Assembly (NCBI GenBank): GCA_944393005.1
Contig: CALXYO010000008.1
Coordinates: forward strand, 56,561-120,560
Source of the DNA: an uncultured Spirochaetales bacterium
GTDB taxonomy: Bacteria > Spirochaetota > Spirochaetia > Sphaerochaetales > Sphaerochaetaceae
Length of the DNA: 64,000 nucleotides
Direction: 5' to 3'
Below the pieces are notes generated by a model. The model was given only the letters and a program-made list of their open reading frames with translations. It was not told where the DNA came from and did not search any database. Below are positions 8,819 to 17,217 of this stretch, piece after piece. Position 1 is the stretch's first letter, and the number at the start of each line of letters is the position of its first letter. Both the position numbers and the translations under genes were made by a program.

Positions 8819-11374
8819 TTGTCTTTCACAGTAAACGTAAACGGAAGAGATTATTCATCTTCCTCGGACATGAAACTCCTCACCTTCCTGCGTGACATAC
8901 TGCACCTGACGGGAACGAAGAACGGCTGCAGCGAGGGGGCCTGCGGTTCCTGCACCGTACTTGTTGACGGTAAAAAGACAAAGGCCTGCGTACCGGTGCT
9001 CTCCAGGCTTGAAGGAAAGAAGATAGTTACAATTGAAGGACTGAGTGAAAGGGAAAAACAGGTATATTCATATGCTTTCGGCAAAGCCGGAGCCGTCCAG
9101 TGCGGTTTCTGCACTCCGGGTATGGTGATGTGCGCAAAAAGCCTGCTGGATGTGAATCTTAATCCTGAAAAGGAAGACATAAAGAAAGCGATAAGAGGGA
9201 ATATCTGCCGCTGTACGGGATATGTGAAGATTGAGGATGCGATAAAGCTTGCAGCCGCAATCATGAGGGGAGAAGAAAAGACAGAGGAAGACAGCGATAC
9301 AGGTTTCTCCTCCAGAATGATCAGGGTTGATGCCAGGGAAAAGACACTGGGAACAGGTATTTACACTGATGACATCCATATTGACGGCATGCTTTACGGA
9401 AAATGTCTGAGAAGCGCCTATCCGCGCTCCCGGGTGCTCAGTATAGACACAGCAGCAGCAGAAGCCCATCCGTCCTGCATCGCAGTGCTCAGGGCTGAAG
9501 ATGTTCCATGCAATGAACACGGACACATAATAAAGGACTGGCCTGTTTTCATAAAGGAAGGAGAAATCACACATTATACGGGTGATGCGATCTGCATGGC
9601 TGTCGCAGACAGAGAAGATGCACTTGAAGAGATTCTCCATCTCATCAAAGTCGACTATGAGGTGCTTGAAGGCGTCTTTGATGCCCATAGCGCGCTTGAA
9701 GACAGAATCCTTGTTCACGAAGGGCGCAGCAATCTTCTTACAAAAGAACATATTGAAAGGGGAAATGTGGATGAAACACTGAAGAAATGCGCATACACAG
9801 TCTCTCTTTCATTCAGGACAGGGCATACGGAACATGCGTTCATGGAACCGGAATGTGCAGTCGGGACCTATGATGCGGAAAATGACGGAGTCATAGTATA
9901 TACCTCTGGTCAGAGCGTGTACGATGAGCAGAGAGAGATCTCCCATATGCTCCATCTTGATAAAAGCAGGGTGCGCTGCATAAGCATGCTTGTCGGCGGC
10001 GGCTTCGGCGGCAAGGAAGACATGTCAGTCCAGCATCATGCAGCTCTTGCCGCATACATCCTCAGACGCCCGGTAAAAGTAAAGCTCACCAGACAGGAAA
10101 GTCTCATCGTTCATCCCAAACGGCATCCCATAGACATCGATCTGACGCTGGGATGCGATGAAAAAGGATTTCTCAAGGCTCTGGACTGCCGGATTACCGC
10201 TGACAGCGGAGCATATGCATCCCTCGGTGGTCCTGTCCTCCAGAGAGCCTGCACCCATGCGGCAGGTCCGTATAACTACCAGAATATAAGGATTGAGGGG
10301 TACGGACTTTACACGAACAATGTCCCATCCGGTGCCTATCGGGGCTTCGGTGTCACTCAGTCATGCTATGCAATCGAGGAAGCTGTAGATGTCCTTGCTA
10401 AAAAGGCAGGCCTTGATCCATTTGCCTTCCGCCTTCAGAATGCGCTCAGTCCCGGAGACATAATGCCGAACGGACAGATCGCCTCCCCTGACACAGGTAT
10501 CAGGGAATGTCTTGAAGCTGTAAGGTCTGCCTATTATGCCAGCAGCCGCACCGGTATCGCCTGTGCTCTCAAGAACAGCGGACTTGGAGTCGGTGTCGTG
10601 GATACCGGCCGCTGTGTTATATCCGTGGAAAAAGGACATGTGCATGTGAGGACCTCGGCAGCATGCATGGGACAGGGACTTGCCACCGTCGCCACACAGA
10701 TAACTGCAGAGACAGCAGGCATATCGCCTGACATGATCATTGTTGAGAGCCCCGATACATCACGTACTCCTGACAGCGGAACATCGACAGCCTCACGCCA
10801 GACCGCATTCACGGGAGAAGCTGTCAGAAGAGCCGCAGAAAAGCTTAAAAAAGCAATTGAGGAAAGCGGCATGCAGGCACTTGAAGGAAAAGAATTCAGC
10901 GGTGAATTCACATACGAGACAGATCCCATAAACAGCGACAAGCCAAATCCCGTCTCACATCTTGCATACAGCTACTCCGCCCAGGTTGTCGAACTTGATG
11001 AGAACAATGACATAAAGAAGGTTTATGCTGCCTGCGATGCAGGAACCGTCATAAACATGACTGCCATCGAAGGACAGATCGAGGGCGGTGTCGTAATGGG
11101 TATCGGCTATGCTCTGAGCGAGAAATTCATTATCGATCAAGGCTATGTTAAATCAAAATACGGAACGCTCGGCCTTCTGCGCTCGACTGACGTGCCCGCG
11201 ATAGAGACGATTCTCGTACACGGCCCCGGCAGAGGCAGTGCTGCGTACGGAGCAAAAGGAATCGGAGAACTGTGCACCATACCCACAGCTCCTGCAATCG
11301 GAAATGCATTCTACAGACAGGACGGTATCGTAAGAACAAGTCTTCCTATGAAGAAACCTGAGAAGAATGAATGA
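8819..11374 (+). CDS. Single-chain molybdenum hydroxylase (xanthine dehydrogenase family)
   Basis: 851 residues. The N-terminal 2Fe-2S domain has all eight cysteines (37, 42, 45, 57; 95, 98, 130, 132). It is followed by the molybdopterin-binding region with GGGFGGKED (393-401), GAYRGFG (505-511) and GIGELC with the expected catalytic Glu817. The fused layout without an FAD domain resembles selenium-dependent xanthine dehydrogenases and related purine or aldehyde hydroxylases. Start is TTG 8819, with GAGGTGA about eight nt upstream. No FAD subunit, cofactor gene or selenium gene lies nearby, so electron partner and substrate are open. The 3' end overlaps the convergent RNase D gene by 29 nt. 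Confidence 0.87.
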   Translation: MSFTVNVNGRDYSSSSDMKLLTFLRDILHLTGTKNGCSEGACGSCTVLVDGKKTKACVPVLSRLEGKKIVTIEGLSEREKQVYSYAFGKAGAVQCGFCTPGMVMCAKSLLDVNLNPEKEDIKKAIRGNICRCTGYVKIEDAIKLAAAIMRGEEKTEEDSDTGFSSRMIRVDAREKTLGTGIYTDDIHIDGMLYGKCLRSAYPRSRVLSIDTAAAEAHPSCIAVLRAEDVPCNEHGHIIKDWPVFIKEGEITHYTGDAICMAVADREDALEEILHLIKVDYEVLEGVFDAHSALEDRILVHEGRSNLLTKEHIERGNVDETLKKCAYTVSLSFRTGHTEHAFMEPECAVGTYDAENDGVIVYTSGQSVYDEQREISHMLHLDKSRVRCISMLVGGGFGGKEDMSVQHHAALAAYILRRPVKVKLTRQESLIVHPKRHPIDIDLTLGCDEKGFLKALDCRITADSGAYASLGGPVLQRACTHAAGPYNYQNIRIEGYGLYTNNVPSGAYRGFGVTQSCYAIEEAVDVLAKKAGLDPFAFRLQNALSPGDIMPNGQIASPDTGIRECLEAVRSAYYASSRTGIACALKNSGLGVGVVDTGRCVISVEKGHVHVRTSAACMGQGLATVATQITAETAGISPDMIIVESPDTSRTPDSGTSTASRQTAFTGEAVRRAAEKLKKAIEESGMQALEGKEFSGEFTYETDPINSDKPNPVSHLAYSYSAQVVELDENNDIKKVYAACDAGTVINMTAIEGQIEGGVVMGIGYALSEKFIIDQGYVKSKYGTLGLLRSTDVPAIETILVHGPGRGSAAYGAKGIGELCTIPTAPAIGNAFYRQDGIVRTSLPMKKPEKNE

Positions 11375-12230
11375 TCTGGAAAGCCTTCAGCATGTTCTCC
11401 CTGAGCTGGCTCTGAAAACGTGGACTGGCCTTTGATGAGATCATGCTGAGGACTTCAGCCTCGCTTTTCGGACAGCTCATGGCGAAATCCCTGAGCACAT
11501 GCTTGTCAAGAACATGATAAGAAGGGACATTGAAGCGTTTTGCGACATTATCGCGGGCAATGTAATACTGTTTCACATTCAGCCGCTGTTCTTTCGTCAT
11601 GATCCTCCATGGGCCGAGGTTCACCCATCCCGGCTTGCCGGTCTTTGCCCTGACTGCTTTCTTCATCTCTCTTGCACACTCTTCCGTCAGACCGGCTTCA
11701 GCCACTCTCTTCTCAAGCACATCTTCAAGTGCGAAAAGATGGGTGACATCGGAAAGAGCATAAGAAATCTGTTCTTCAGACAGCGGCCGTTTGACCCAGT
11801 TTGTCTGCTGAAGACGCTTCTTTGATGCAGGCTCAAGGTTCTGCTCCTCAATGGAAAGGAACTCCTTCTTCAGAGAAGCCAGATTTGATCTGAAACCGAG
11901 AGTGAGTGCATACACCCTTATATCGACAATATTGCTGATACTGACACCATATTTCTTATAAACAAGCGCATTGTCGCTCTGGCAGTCGAACCAGACCTTT
12001 CTGACAGGAGAAGTAAAAAAAGCACAGAGAGTATCACTGCCTAGTCTGCCGGATCTCGGATCAATGATATAATAATCTGTTCCGTCAAAAATCTGAATGA
12101 GACATAGATGCTCACCATAGATATGAAGATTGAACTCGCATTCAAAATCCACGGCAATACGGTCAAGCACGTTCCATGCGGCAATATATTTCTCGAGATC
12201 TGCTGAATTGTCTATCAGGGTATAATTCAT
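11346..12230 (-). CDS. rnd: Ribonuclease D
   Basis: 294 residues. The DEDDy 3'-5' exonuclease domain shows DFE (Asp28, Glu30), FDCQSDN and YALSDVTHL motifs, followed by an HRDC-type helical region (from about residue 205). RNase D trims tRNA precursors and other stable RNAs. The length is shorter than E. coli RNase D (375) because only one HRDC-like segment is present. The gene is convergent with, and overlaps by 29 nt, the molybdenum hydroxylase, and is divergent from the membrane protein at 12299. Confidence 0.88.
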   Translation of the reverse strand: MNYTLIDNSADLEKYIAAWNVLDRIAVDFECEFNLHIYGEHLCLIQIFDGTDYYIIDPRSGRLGSDTLCAFFTSPVRKVWFDCQSDNALVYKKYGVSISNIVDIRVYALTLGFRSNLASLKKEFLSIEEQNLEPASKKRLQQTNWVKRPLSEEQISYALSDVTHLFALEDVLEKRVAEAGLTEECAREMKKAVRAKTGKPGWVNLGPWRIMTKEQRLNVKQYYIARDNVAKRFNVPSYHVLDKHVLRDFAMSCPKSEAEVLSMISSKASPRFQSQLRENMLKAFQIIHSSQVSS

Positions 12231-12259
12231 GACAGCTTCATGATAGCTGAAAAAGAGGC

Positions 12260-12288
12260 TTGTTCATAGCCTGAAGCAAAGCTATATT
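12260..12288 (+). promoter_or_regulatory. Promoter giving near-leaderless transcript
   Basis: TTGTTC (12260-12265), 17-nt spacer, TATATT (12283-12288), then only ten nt to the ATG at 12299. No Shine-Dalgarno sequence fits in the gap. Confidence 0.5.
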
Positions 12289-12298
12289 TTGAGACGAT

Positions 12299-12937
12299 AT
12301 GACAAAACTGAAAAAGATGCAGCTTATTATTTCAATACTGCTTATAATCGCTTTAATAATCGATATATCGCTTGGAAAAGGATTGATGATGGCATTCTAT
12401 GCCGTTGTTTCAATATTGATCGTCAACATATTCCATCCGTTTTTCAGAAAGATCTTCAAAACAGACCTTCCCTTTTCCATAACACTTGCCGATATAACAT
12501 TCGCAGTATTCGGCACATATATCGGAAACCGCTTTGATCTGTATCATACATTCTTCGCCTACGATATAATGCTCCATTTCATTTCGGGAATTCTCATATC
12601 GCTGACACTGTATGAAGTGTTCTTCCCCTCCTCTTACAGGAACAGTATTCCCCTTGTTGCCCGTGTTTCACTCAGCATGATCATAGGACTGGCCGGTGCC
12701 GGTTTCTGGGAGCTGTGCGAATACTTCCTCGACATATTCACAGGTCTTGATGTCCAGCGAAATCTTGTTGAGGACTTCGAACTTATCGGAAGGTCATGGC
12801 AGAACTCCGGAGTCAAGGACAGCATGAACGACATGTTCAACGGAACACTGGGAAGCATAATCGCAGGTGTGGTAATTTTCTTCAGGGAAAGAAGAAAAAT
12901 GAGAATGTCGGAAGATCACTTACCCGCAGGAAAATAA
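12299..12937 (+). CDS. Polytopic membrane protein, DUF2238/YjdF-like
   Basis: 212 residues with about five to six hydrophobic helices. YDIMLHFISG, GFWELCEYF and the late DSMNDMFNGTLGS stretch resemble the DUF2238 (YjdF) family, where a His, Glu and Asp in the membrane are conserved. The function of that family is unknown. No Shine-Dalgarno sequence precedes the ATG. It stands alone, between divergent rnd and the thioredoxin gene 45 nt downstream. The family match is from memory of the pattern and is moderate. Confidence 0.6.
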   Translation: MTKLKKMQLIISILLIIALIIDISLGKGLMMAFYAVVSILIVNIFHPFFRKIFKTDLPFSITLADITFAVFGTYIGNRFDLYHTFFAYDIMLHFISGILISLTLYEVFFPSSYRNSIPLVARVSLSMIIGLAGAGFWELCEYFLDIFTGLDVQRNLVEDFELIGRSWQNSGVKDSMNDMFNGTLGSIIAGVVIFFRERRKMRMSEDHLPAGK

Positions 12938-12982
12938 TGCATTATATTTATCACAGATTCATTCAAAAGGGAGAAAAGTATT

Positions 12983-13291
12983 ATGGCAATAATTCATGCA
13001 GATAACAGTAACTTCAAAAGTGAAGTCTTAGATTCAAAAGGTACAGTCCTCGTCGATTTCTTTGCAACATGGTGCGGTCCGTGCAAGATGCTTGCACCGG
13101 TGCTTGAGAAAGTCGCTGACAAGCATCCTGATGTGAAGGTCGTTAAGGTAGATGTTGATCAGGCCAATGCCCTTGCTTCAAGCTACGGCGTCATGGGCGT
13201 TCCGACAATACTCGTTTTCAAGAACGGCGAGATTGTCAACAAAGCTGTGGGCTACAGAAACGAAGCCGGCCTTGAAGCGATGATCAACTGA
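12983..13291 (+). CDS. trxA: Thioredoxin
   Basis: 102 residues, the normal thioredoxin size, with active-site WCGPC (Trp30, Cys31, Cys34) and cis-proline Pro74 in GVPTI. It is a cytoplasmic dithiol reductant for ribonucleotide reductase and other proteins. GGGAGAA precedes the ATG. A strong terminator directly follows. No thioredoxin reductase gene is next to it. Confidence 0.97.
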   Translation: MAIIHADNSNFKSEVLDSKGTVLVDFFATWCGPCKMLAPVLEKVADKHPDVKVVKVDVDQANALASSYGVMGVPTILVFKNGEIVNKAVGYRNEAGLEAMIN

Positions 13292-13316
13292 TCATAGCTA
13301 ATCCTCCTTATATGTT

Positions 13317-13348
13317 CAGGGATGGTGAAAAGCCATCCCTGTTGTTTT
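13317..13348 (+). terminator. Terminator of trxA
   Basis: Nine-bp stem CAGGGATGG / CCATCCCTG (13317-13325, 13333-13341) with seven-nt loop, followed by TTGTTTT. Confidence 0.92.
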
Positions 13349-13384
13349 AAAGTAAGCAATTTCCAAAGATTTTCTTTTTCATAA

Positions 13385-13528
13385 TTACAGATTAACCATC
13401 ACAATAAATACAATAAAACTCAGACTTACACAAATCATGCTTATGACCAGATTCTTAAGCTTGTTCTCCTTAAGATCCTCTTCATAGGCGATTGCCATTT
13501 CCTCGGCTGTGATAATTTCATTCATCAT
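13385..13528 (-). CDS. Small single-span membrane protein, 47 residues
   Basis: An open frame of 47 codons with a good AAAGGAG ribosome site about seven nt before ATG ATG at 13528/13525. The N-terminal half is charged (Glu/Lys-rich), and residues about 27-46 form one hydrophobic helix, the layout of many bacterial small membrane proteins. It has its own possible promoter (TTGTGA, 17 nt, TATCAG), whose -35 overlaps the palindrome at 13571-13593. No family is recognised. It lies between the trxA terminator and the WYL regulator. The ribosome site and clean composition argue that it is real. Confidence 0.6.
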   Translation of the reverse strand: MMNEIITAEEMAIAYEEDLKENKLKNLVISMICVSLSFIVFIVMVNL

Positions 13529-13570
13529 TGGACTCCTTTCTCTTTCTGATACTCTGAGTCTATTACACTC

Positions 13571-13593
13571 ACAAGGACATATGATGTCCTTGT
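13571..13593. promoter_or_regulatory. Palindrome between WYL regulator and small protein gene
   Basis: Perfect 10-bp arms ACAAGGACAT / ATGTCCTTGT around ATG. No T-run follows on the minus strand, so it suits an operator better than a terminator. It sits four nt after the WYL gene stop and about 43 nt before the small gene's ATG. Confidence 0.45.
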
Positions 13594-13596
13594 AAT

Positions 13597-14520
13597 TTAT
13601 TTTCCAAGATTTTTTTCAGCCATTCTTGAAAGTCTTTTTCTGTACTCATCAACAAAAGATGGCGGAGACAGAGGTTCAGCCTCATCTGCAAATCCGAGAA
13701 CTGCGGGAACAAGTTCCTCAACTGATGATGATTTGATTGTCATCACAAGAGAGCCGTCATCCTGTGTCTCAAGCCTCTGCGACGGACTCCATACCTGTGT
13801 TGATACGATTCTGGCTGCATTGCCTGTGAATTTTATTCTGTATTCAGTGAGCTTGTCAGAAATATAAATACCATACCCGTCTTCTGAAAGCTTTATATCA
13901 TGAGAGGCTTTTTCACGTGTAAGCACAGCTTCCTTTATTCTTGAGAGATGGAATGTCCTTGCATCATCTCTTTTATAATCGTATGCAGCCACATACCATG
14001 AGTTGTTGTAGTTGATAAGCCGCTTGGGCTCTATCATACGGCAGCTCGTCTCACTTTTGAGAGAAGTGTATTCAATCTCCACACAAAGGTTGCCGGAAAA
14101 GGCGTCAATCAGCGTTGAGACAATATTCCAGTCAGGAACATCAATGGATGTACCTCTGTACTCCACTCTATCAAGGACACGCCTGACAGAATCCGGGATA
14201 CCGCTGTAAATAGATTCATATATTTCGTCTTCAAAATATTTTCCAAGATGTATCTTTGCAAACAGGGACTTGAGATAGGCACCCGTGATGATTATCCGCT
14301 CATCGGTGTTTGAGTAACTTTCCCATATGCTTGCAAGCTTATACTTCTTTTCCTTTCTGTCATATATTACCGGCGCACCCATCTGAAAGCGCAGATATTC
14401 TATATCGCGTCCGGCCTGACGCTTTGAAATCTCAAATTCATCCGCAATTTCAGCAAGGTCTATGCCTCCCTTGTGATACAAACACCTGATAATATACTGC
14501 AGCCTGACACTCTGACTCAT
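13597..14520 (-). CDS. WYL-domain transcriptional regulator
   Basis: 307 residues from ATG 14520. The N-terminal helix-turn-helix (about residues 15-50, around ADEFEISKRQAGRDIEYL) is followed by a WYL domain (around residues 130-200, with NNSWYVAAYDY and RTFHLSRI) and a WCX-like C-terminal segment. Such proteins bind DNA and sense small ligands or nucleic acids. The frame extends to 14550, but that start lies in the terminator hairpin of the gene upstream; its 3' arm GGCAGGG appears to serve as ribosome site. It is the last gene downstream of the DUF3798 ABC operon and could regulate it. Confidence 0.85.
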   Translation of the reverse strand: MSQSVRLQYIIRCLYHKGGIDLAEIADEFEISKRQAGRDIEYLRFQMGAPVIYDRKEKKYKLASIWESYSNTDERIIITGAYLKSLFAKIHLGKYFEDEIYESIYSGIPDSVRRVLDRVEYRGTSIDVPDWNIVSTLIDAFSGNLCVEIEYTSLKSETSCRMIEPKRLINYNNSWYVAAYDYKRDDARTFHLSRIKEAVLTREKASHDIKLSEDGYGIYISDKLTEYRIKFTGNAARIVSTQVWSPSQRLETQDDGSLVMTIKSSSVEELVPAVLGFADEAEPLSPPSFVDEYRKRLSRMAEKNLGK

Positions 14521-14557
14521 GAAAGAAAACCCTGCCATGCATTCTAGCACGGCAGGG
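14521..14557 (-). terminator. Terminator between ABC operon and WYL gene
   Basis: On the minus strand CCCTGCC (14557-14551) pairs with GGCAGGG (14536-14530), then TTTTCTTTC. The WYL start codon follows directly, so readthrough must express it unless an unseen promoter lies in the 27 nt between genes. Confidence 0.75.
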
Positions 14558-14583
14558 CTTCAAACAAAAGATCAGATTTATGA

Positions 14584-15048
14584 TCAGAAGCTTGAGAAAG
14601 ATGCTGTATCGTCTGTAACGACAGCGTTGTCTTCAGCAGAGGAAGAGACAACAACCTGAGGCTCAAACGGTGTCAGCCACACACTCTGAGGCTGATTCAT
14701 GTCAGCCATGAATGTCGGAACTGAAAGCAGCACCATATCCTGCATAAGAGGAACGGTGATCTTGAATGTGACTGCCAGCATCTGTCCGCTGGCCTCATCT
14801 TCCCACTGAATGAGGACTGTATGCTTCTGTCCTGTCACAGTGAACTGCTCTCTCATCATGCGTGACATATCAAGGATAGGAGAGCCGTCAACGGATACTT
14901 CAAAATAATCAAGAGCCTTATAGTCTCCCTGCGAGAAGTTGTCTATGAGGATTGTATGCTCCTTGCCGATGAAGAACATAACGACGCCGATGATTATGAT
15001 GATAAGAACAGCCGCGATGCGGATAAAGAATTTTCTTCCCAGTTTCAT
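14584..15048 (-). CDS. Small membrane-anchored protein of the DUF3798 ABC operon
   Basis: 154 residues with one N-terminal hydrophobic helix (about 9-28) and a soluble, beta-rich remainder with a Ser/Asp-rich tail. No enzymatic motif is seen. It starts inside the end of the second permease gene (ATGA overlap), so it belongs to the transporter operon. Similar proteins next to this kind of transporter are, from memory, labelled DUF6672; I cannot confirm that name here. A transporter accessory or sensor role is an inference from position. Confidence 0.7.
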   Translation of the reverse strand: MKLGRKFFIRIAAVLIIIIIGVVMFFIGKEHTILIDNFSQGDYKALDYFEVSVDGSPILDMSRMMREQFTVTGQKHTVLIQWEDEASGQMLAVTFKITVPLMQDMVLLSVPTFMADMNQPQSVWLTPFEPQVVVSSSAEDNAVVTDDTASFSSF

Positions 15049-16160
15049 GCGACCACCTCCTCGCCTTTCTCAAGTGCGATACGCTCTGCCCTTCTCTTTC
15101 TCATCTCATAGAGAACAAGAGCCAGTGTGATTACGCCGTAGCTGACGAATACGCGGAAGTACTCGCCGAGCTGAGCCTCGCCGATGAGGTTTCTGCCGAC
15201 AGTAGGAGCGATTGTGAACATAAGATGGAACAGGATGATACCGATGAATACGTTCCTGATATTAGCCTTATCAACACTCGCGCCGCCAACCAGAAGAGCT
15301 GCGATCGAGAACATACCTATCTGAGAGTGGCTGTTGTATGTGTTCAGCGTACCGATATTCTGCAGATATATGATCATGCCATAGCCTGCGAATACAGTTG
15401 AGAGGATGATTGAAAGAACACGTGTTCTCTCAACCTTGATACCGGCCTGACGCGCGACTTCCATATCCTGTCCTACAGCTCTCATGTCCTGACCGAGCTT
15501 TGTTCTTCTGAACCAGATTATGAAGAGACAGAAAAGAACAACGAGAATGAATGTGGCAACAGGAACACTTGCGCCGAAAATATTGAACGGGATGAGGTTG
15601 TCAAGGCTCTTTCTCATACTCTCAAGGTTGACAGTGTTTCTGATGCCATACCCTCTTGGAAGGATGAGCTCAGGCGATGAAATTGGAATCACAAGGCCCA
15701 TGAGATAAAGGACAAAGAGCTGATACACACCGTTCATGAAGAAGCCGATTATGTAGCTTGTAACCATCTCACGTCCCTTTGCCCTGTTGAGGATTGATCC
15801 GCACAGATAGCCGAGAAGGACCGAAATCGGAGTCGAAATGATTGCTGCAAGCACCATGCCGGGGATACCGACAACCGACCAGTCAGATACGAAGATAAGA
15901 CCGATCTGACCTGCCATGGCACCGAGTGTCATACCGAAGTTGAGTCCCATGCCGGCCATGACAGGAATGAGCAGGGAAAGAACGAGGAATGCATTTCTTC
16001 CAAGTCTTGAAAGAATCTCGTTGAGAAGATATGAACCGGAGTAACCTGACAGAGGGATACCCACGCAGCAGATTATGATGAAAAGAATAGGAACAAGATT
16101 GTTTATCAGAAGTTCCTTGGGTGAGACTTTCATGTTTTTAATGTCCAGCTTGTTTGTCAT
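15045..16160 (-). CDS. ABC transporter permease (RbsC-like), second of pair
   Basis: 371 residues with about ten hydrophobic helices; the BPD_transp_2 (ribose/nucleoside/branched-chain amino-acid type) family is indicated by GIKVERTRVLSIILST and ALLVGGASVDKANI. AGGAGGTGACAAG precedes the ATG, and the start overlaps the first permease's stop by ATGA. It forms the membrane channel with the neighbouring permease. It is similar in plan to the other permease (KRVLSVILST/LLGGASVNKA parallels), so the pair arose by duplication and acts as a heterodimer. Confidence 0.9.
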   Translation of the reverse strand: MTNKLDIKNMKVSPKELLINNLVPILFIIICCVGIPLSGYSGSYLLNEILSRLGRNAFLVLSLLIPVMAGMGLNFGMTLGAMAGQIGLIFVSDWSVVGIPGMVLAAIISTPISVLLGYLCGSILNRAKGREMVTSYIIGFFMNGVYQLFVLYLMGLVIPISSPELILPRGYGIRNTVNLESMRKSLDNLIPFNIFGASVPVATFILVVLFCLFIIWFRRTKLGQDMRAVGQDMEVARQAGIKVERTRVLSIILSTVFAGYGMIIYLQNIGTLNTYNSHSQIGMFSIAALLVGGASVDKANIRNVFIGIILFHLMFTIAPTVGRNLIGEAQLGEYFRVFVSYGVITLALVLYEMRKRRAERIALEKGEEVVA

Positions 16161-17215
16161 CTTGTCACCTCCTGCTTTCTGGTCAGAGCATAGAGAATCA
16201 TACCGTTGGAAACGATGATTCTGATGACTTCTGAAACATCAGTCTGGATAAGCCCGTTCATGACGCTTGGCGTCATTGTCAGAATACCCTGGAAAAGAAG
16301 AGTTCCGATGACTACGTTTGCGATGGAAGCCTTGTTGACGCTCGCACCGCCCAGAAGAACGGCACTCACGGCAGGCATTGCCATATTGAACGGTCCCATA
16401 TAAAGCTGTATGAAACCGAAGGACTGTTCATACACGATGATACCGACCGCACCGAGCCAGGTTGAGAGAATAACCGAAAGCATTCTCATCCTGTCAACAT
16501 TGACACCGCTTGCCCTTGCGAAAACCGGGTTTGAACCGACAGCAGTCATTGCTGTTCCAGTCTTGGTCCTCAGGAAGAGCCATATGAGCAGTGCAAGGAA
16601 AGCGAAGAAGAGAATCGCTCCTGTCGGAATCGCGAAGTGTCCTATCTGAATGCGCAGGAAATTGTCCAGCACACCGCCGTAATAATCTGCAACGGAAATC
16701 GTCGTCCTCAGACCTGTTCCCGCATAGCCCCATACCATGGCCGGGGAATCATAAGGCAGAAGCAGCCACATGATACACATGAATGCAACTGATGAGAAAC
16801 CGACGTATGTCGCAATCATCATCTCGCCGCCCTTGACCCTGTTGAGAAGAACACCGTACCCGGCTCCCAGGATAATTGCGAACGGGCTTGCAAGCACGAT
16901 TGCCATGAGGAAGCCCGCAAATCCGGTGAATGCGAACTCGACAGACATTGTCGCACCCAGAAGACCGGAGATGATTCCAAGGGGAAGGCCGAAGTTGAGA
17001 CCGCATCCGGAGTGAACCATCGGAACCATTGCAAGTACGAGCACGGCATTCATGCCGAAACGTGTGAATACATTTGTCAGGCCGGCGGCTATGTTCACAT
17101 CCGCAAATGGCGCGATGACGAACATGAGCAGCAGGAAGCCTGTTATTATAAGTCTGGGAAGTCCGAAAGACTTGATTGCAGAAAGTGCTTTTTCCTTTAT
17201 TGTGACAGCATCCAT
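16157..17215 (-). CDS. ABC transporter permease (RbsC-like), first of pair
   Basis: 352 residues from ATG 17215, which has GGAGG seven nt upstream and follows the ATPase stop by two nt; the TTG at 17221 is less likely. About ten membrane helices and the family stretches GVNVDRMRMLSVILST and VLLGGASVNKASI. Partner of the permease encoded next (4-nt overlap). The substrate cannot be told from the channel; the DUF3798 binding protein defines the system. Confidence 0.9.
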   Translation of the reverse strand: MDAVTIKEKALSAIKSFGLPRLIITGFLLLMFVIAPFADVNIAAGLTNVFTRFGMNAVLVLAMVPMVHSGCGLNFGLPLGIISGLLGATMSVEFAFTGFAGFLMAIVLASPFAIILGAGYGVLLNRVKGGEMMIATYVGFSSVAFMCIMWLLLPYDSPAMVWGYAGTGLRTTISVADYYGGVLDNFLRIQIGHFAIPTGAILFFAFLALLIWLFLRTKTGTAMTAVGSNPVFARASGVNVDRMRMLSVILSTWLGAVGIIVYEQSFGFIQLYMGPFNMAMPAVSAVLLGGASVNKASIANVVIGTLLFQGILTMTPSVMNGLIQTDVSEVIRIIVSNGMILYALTRKQEVTR

Positions 17216-17217
17216 TG

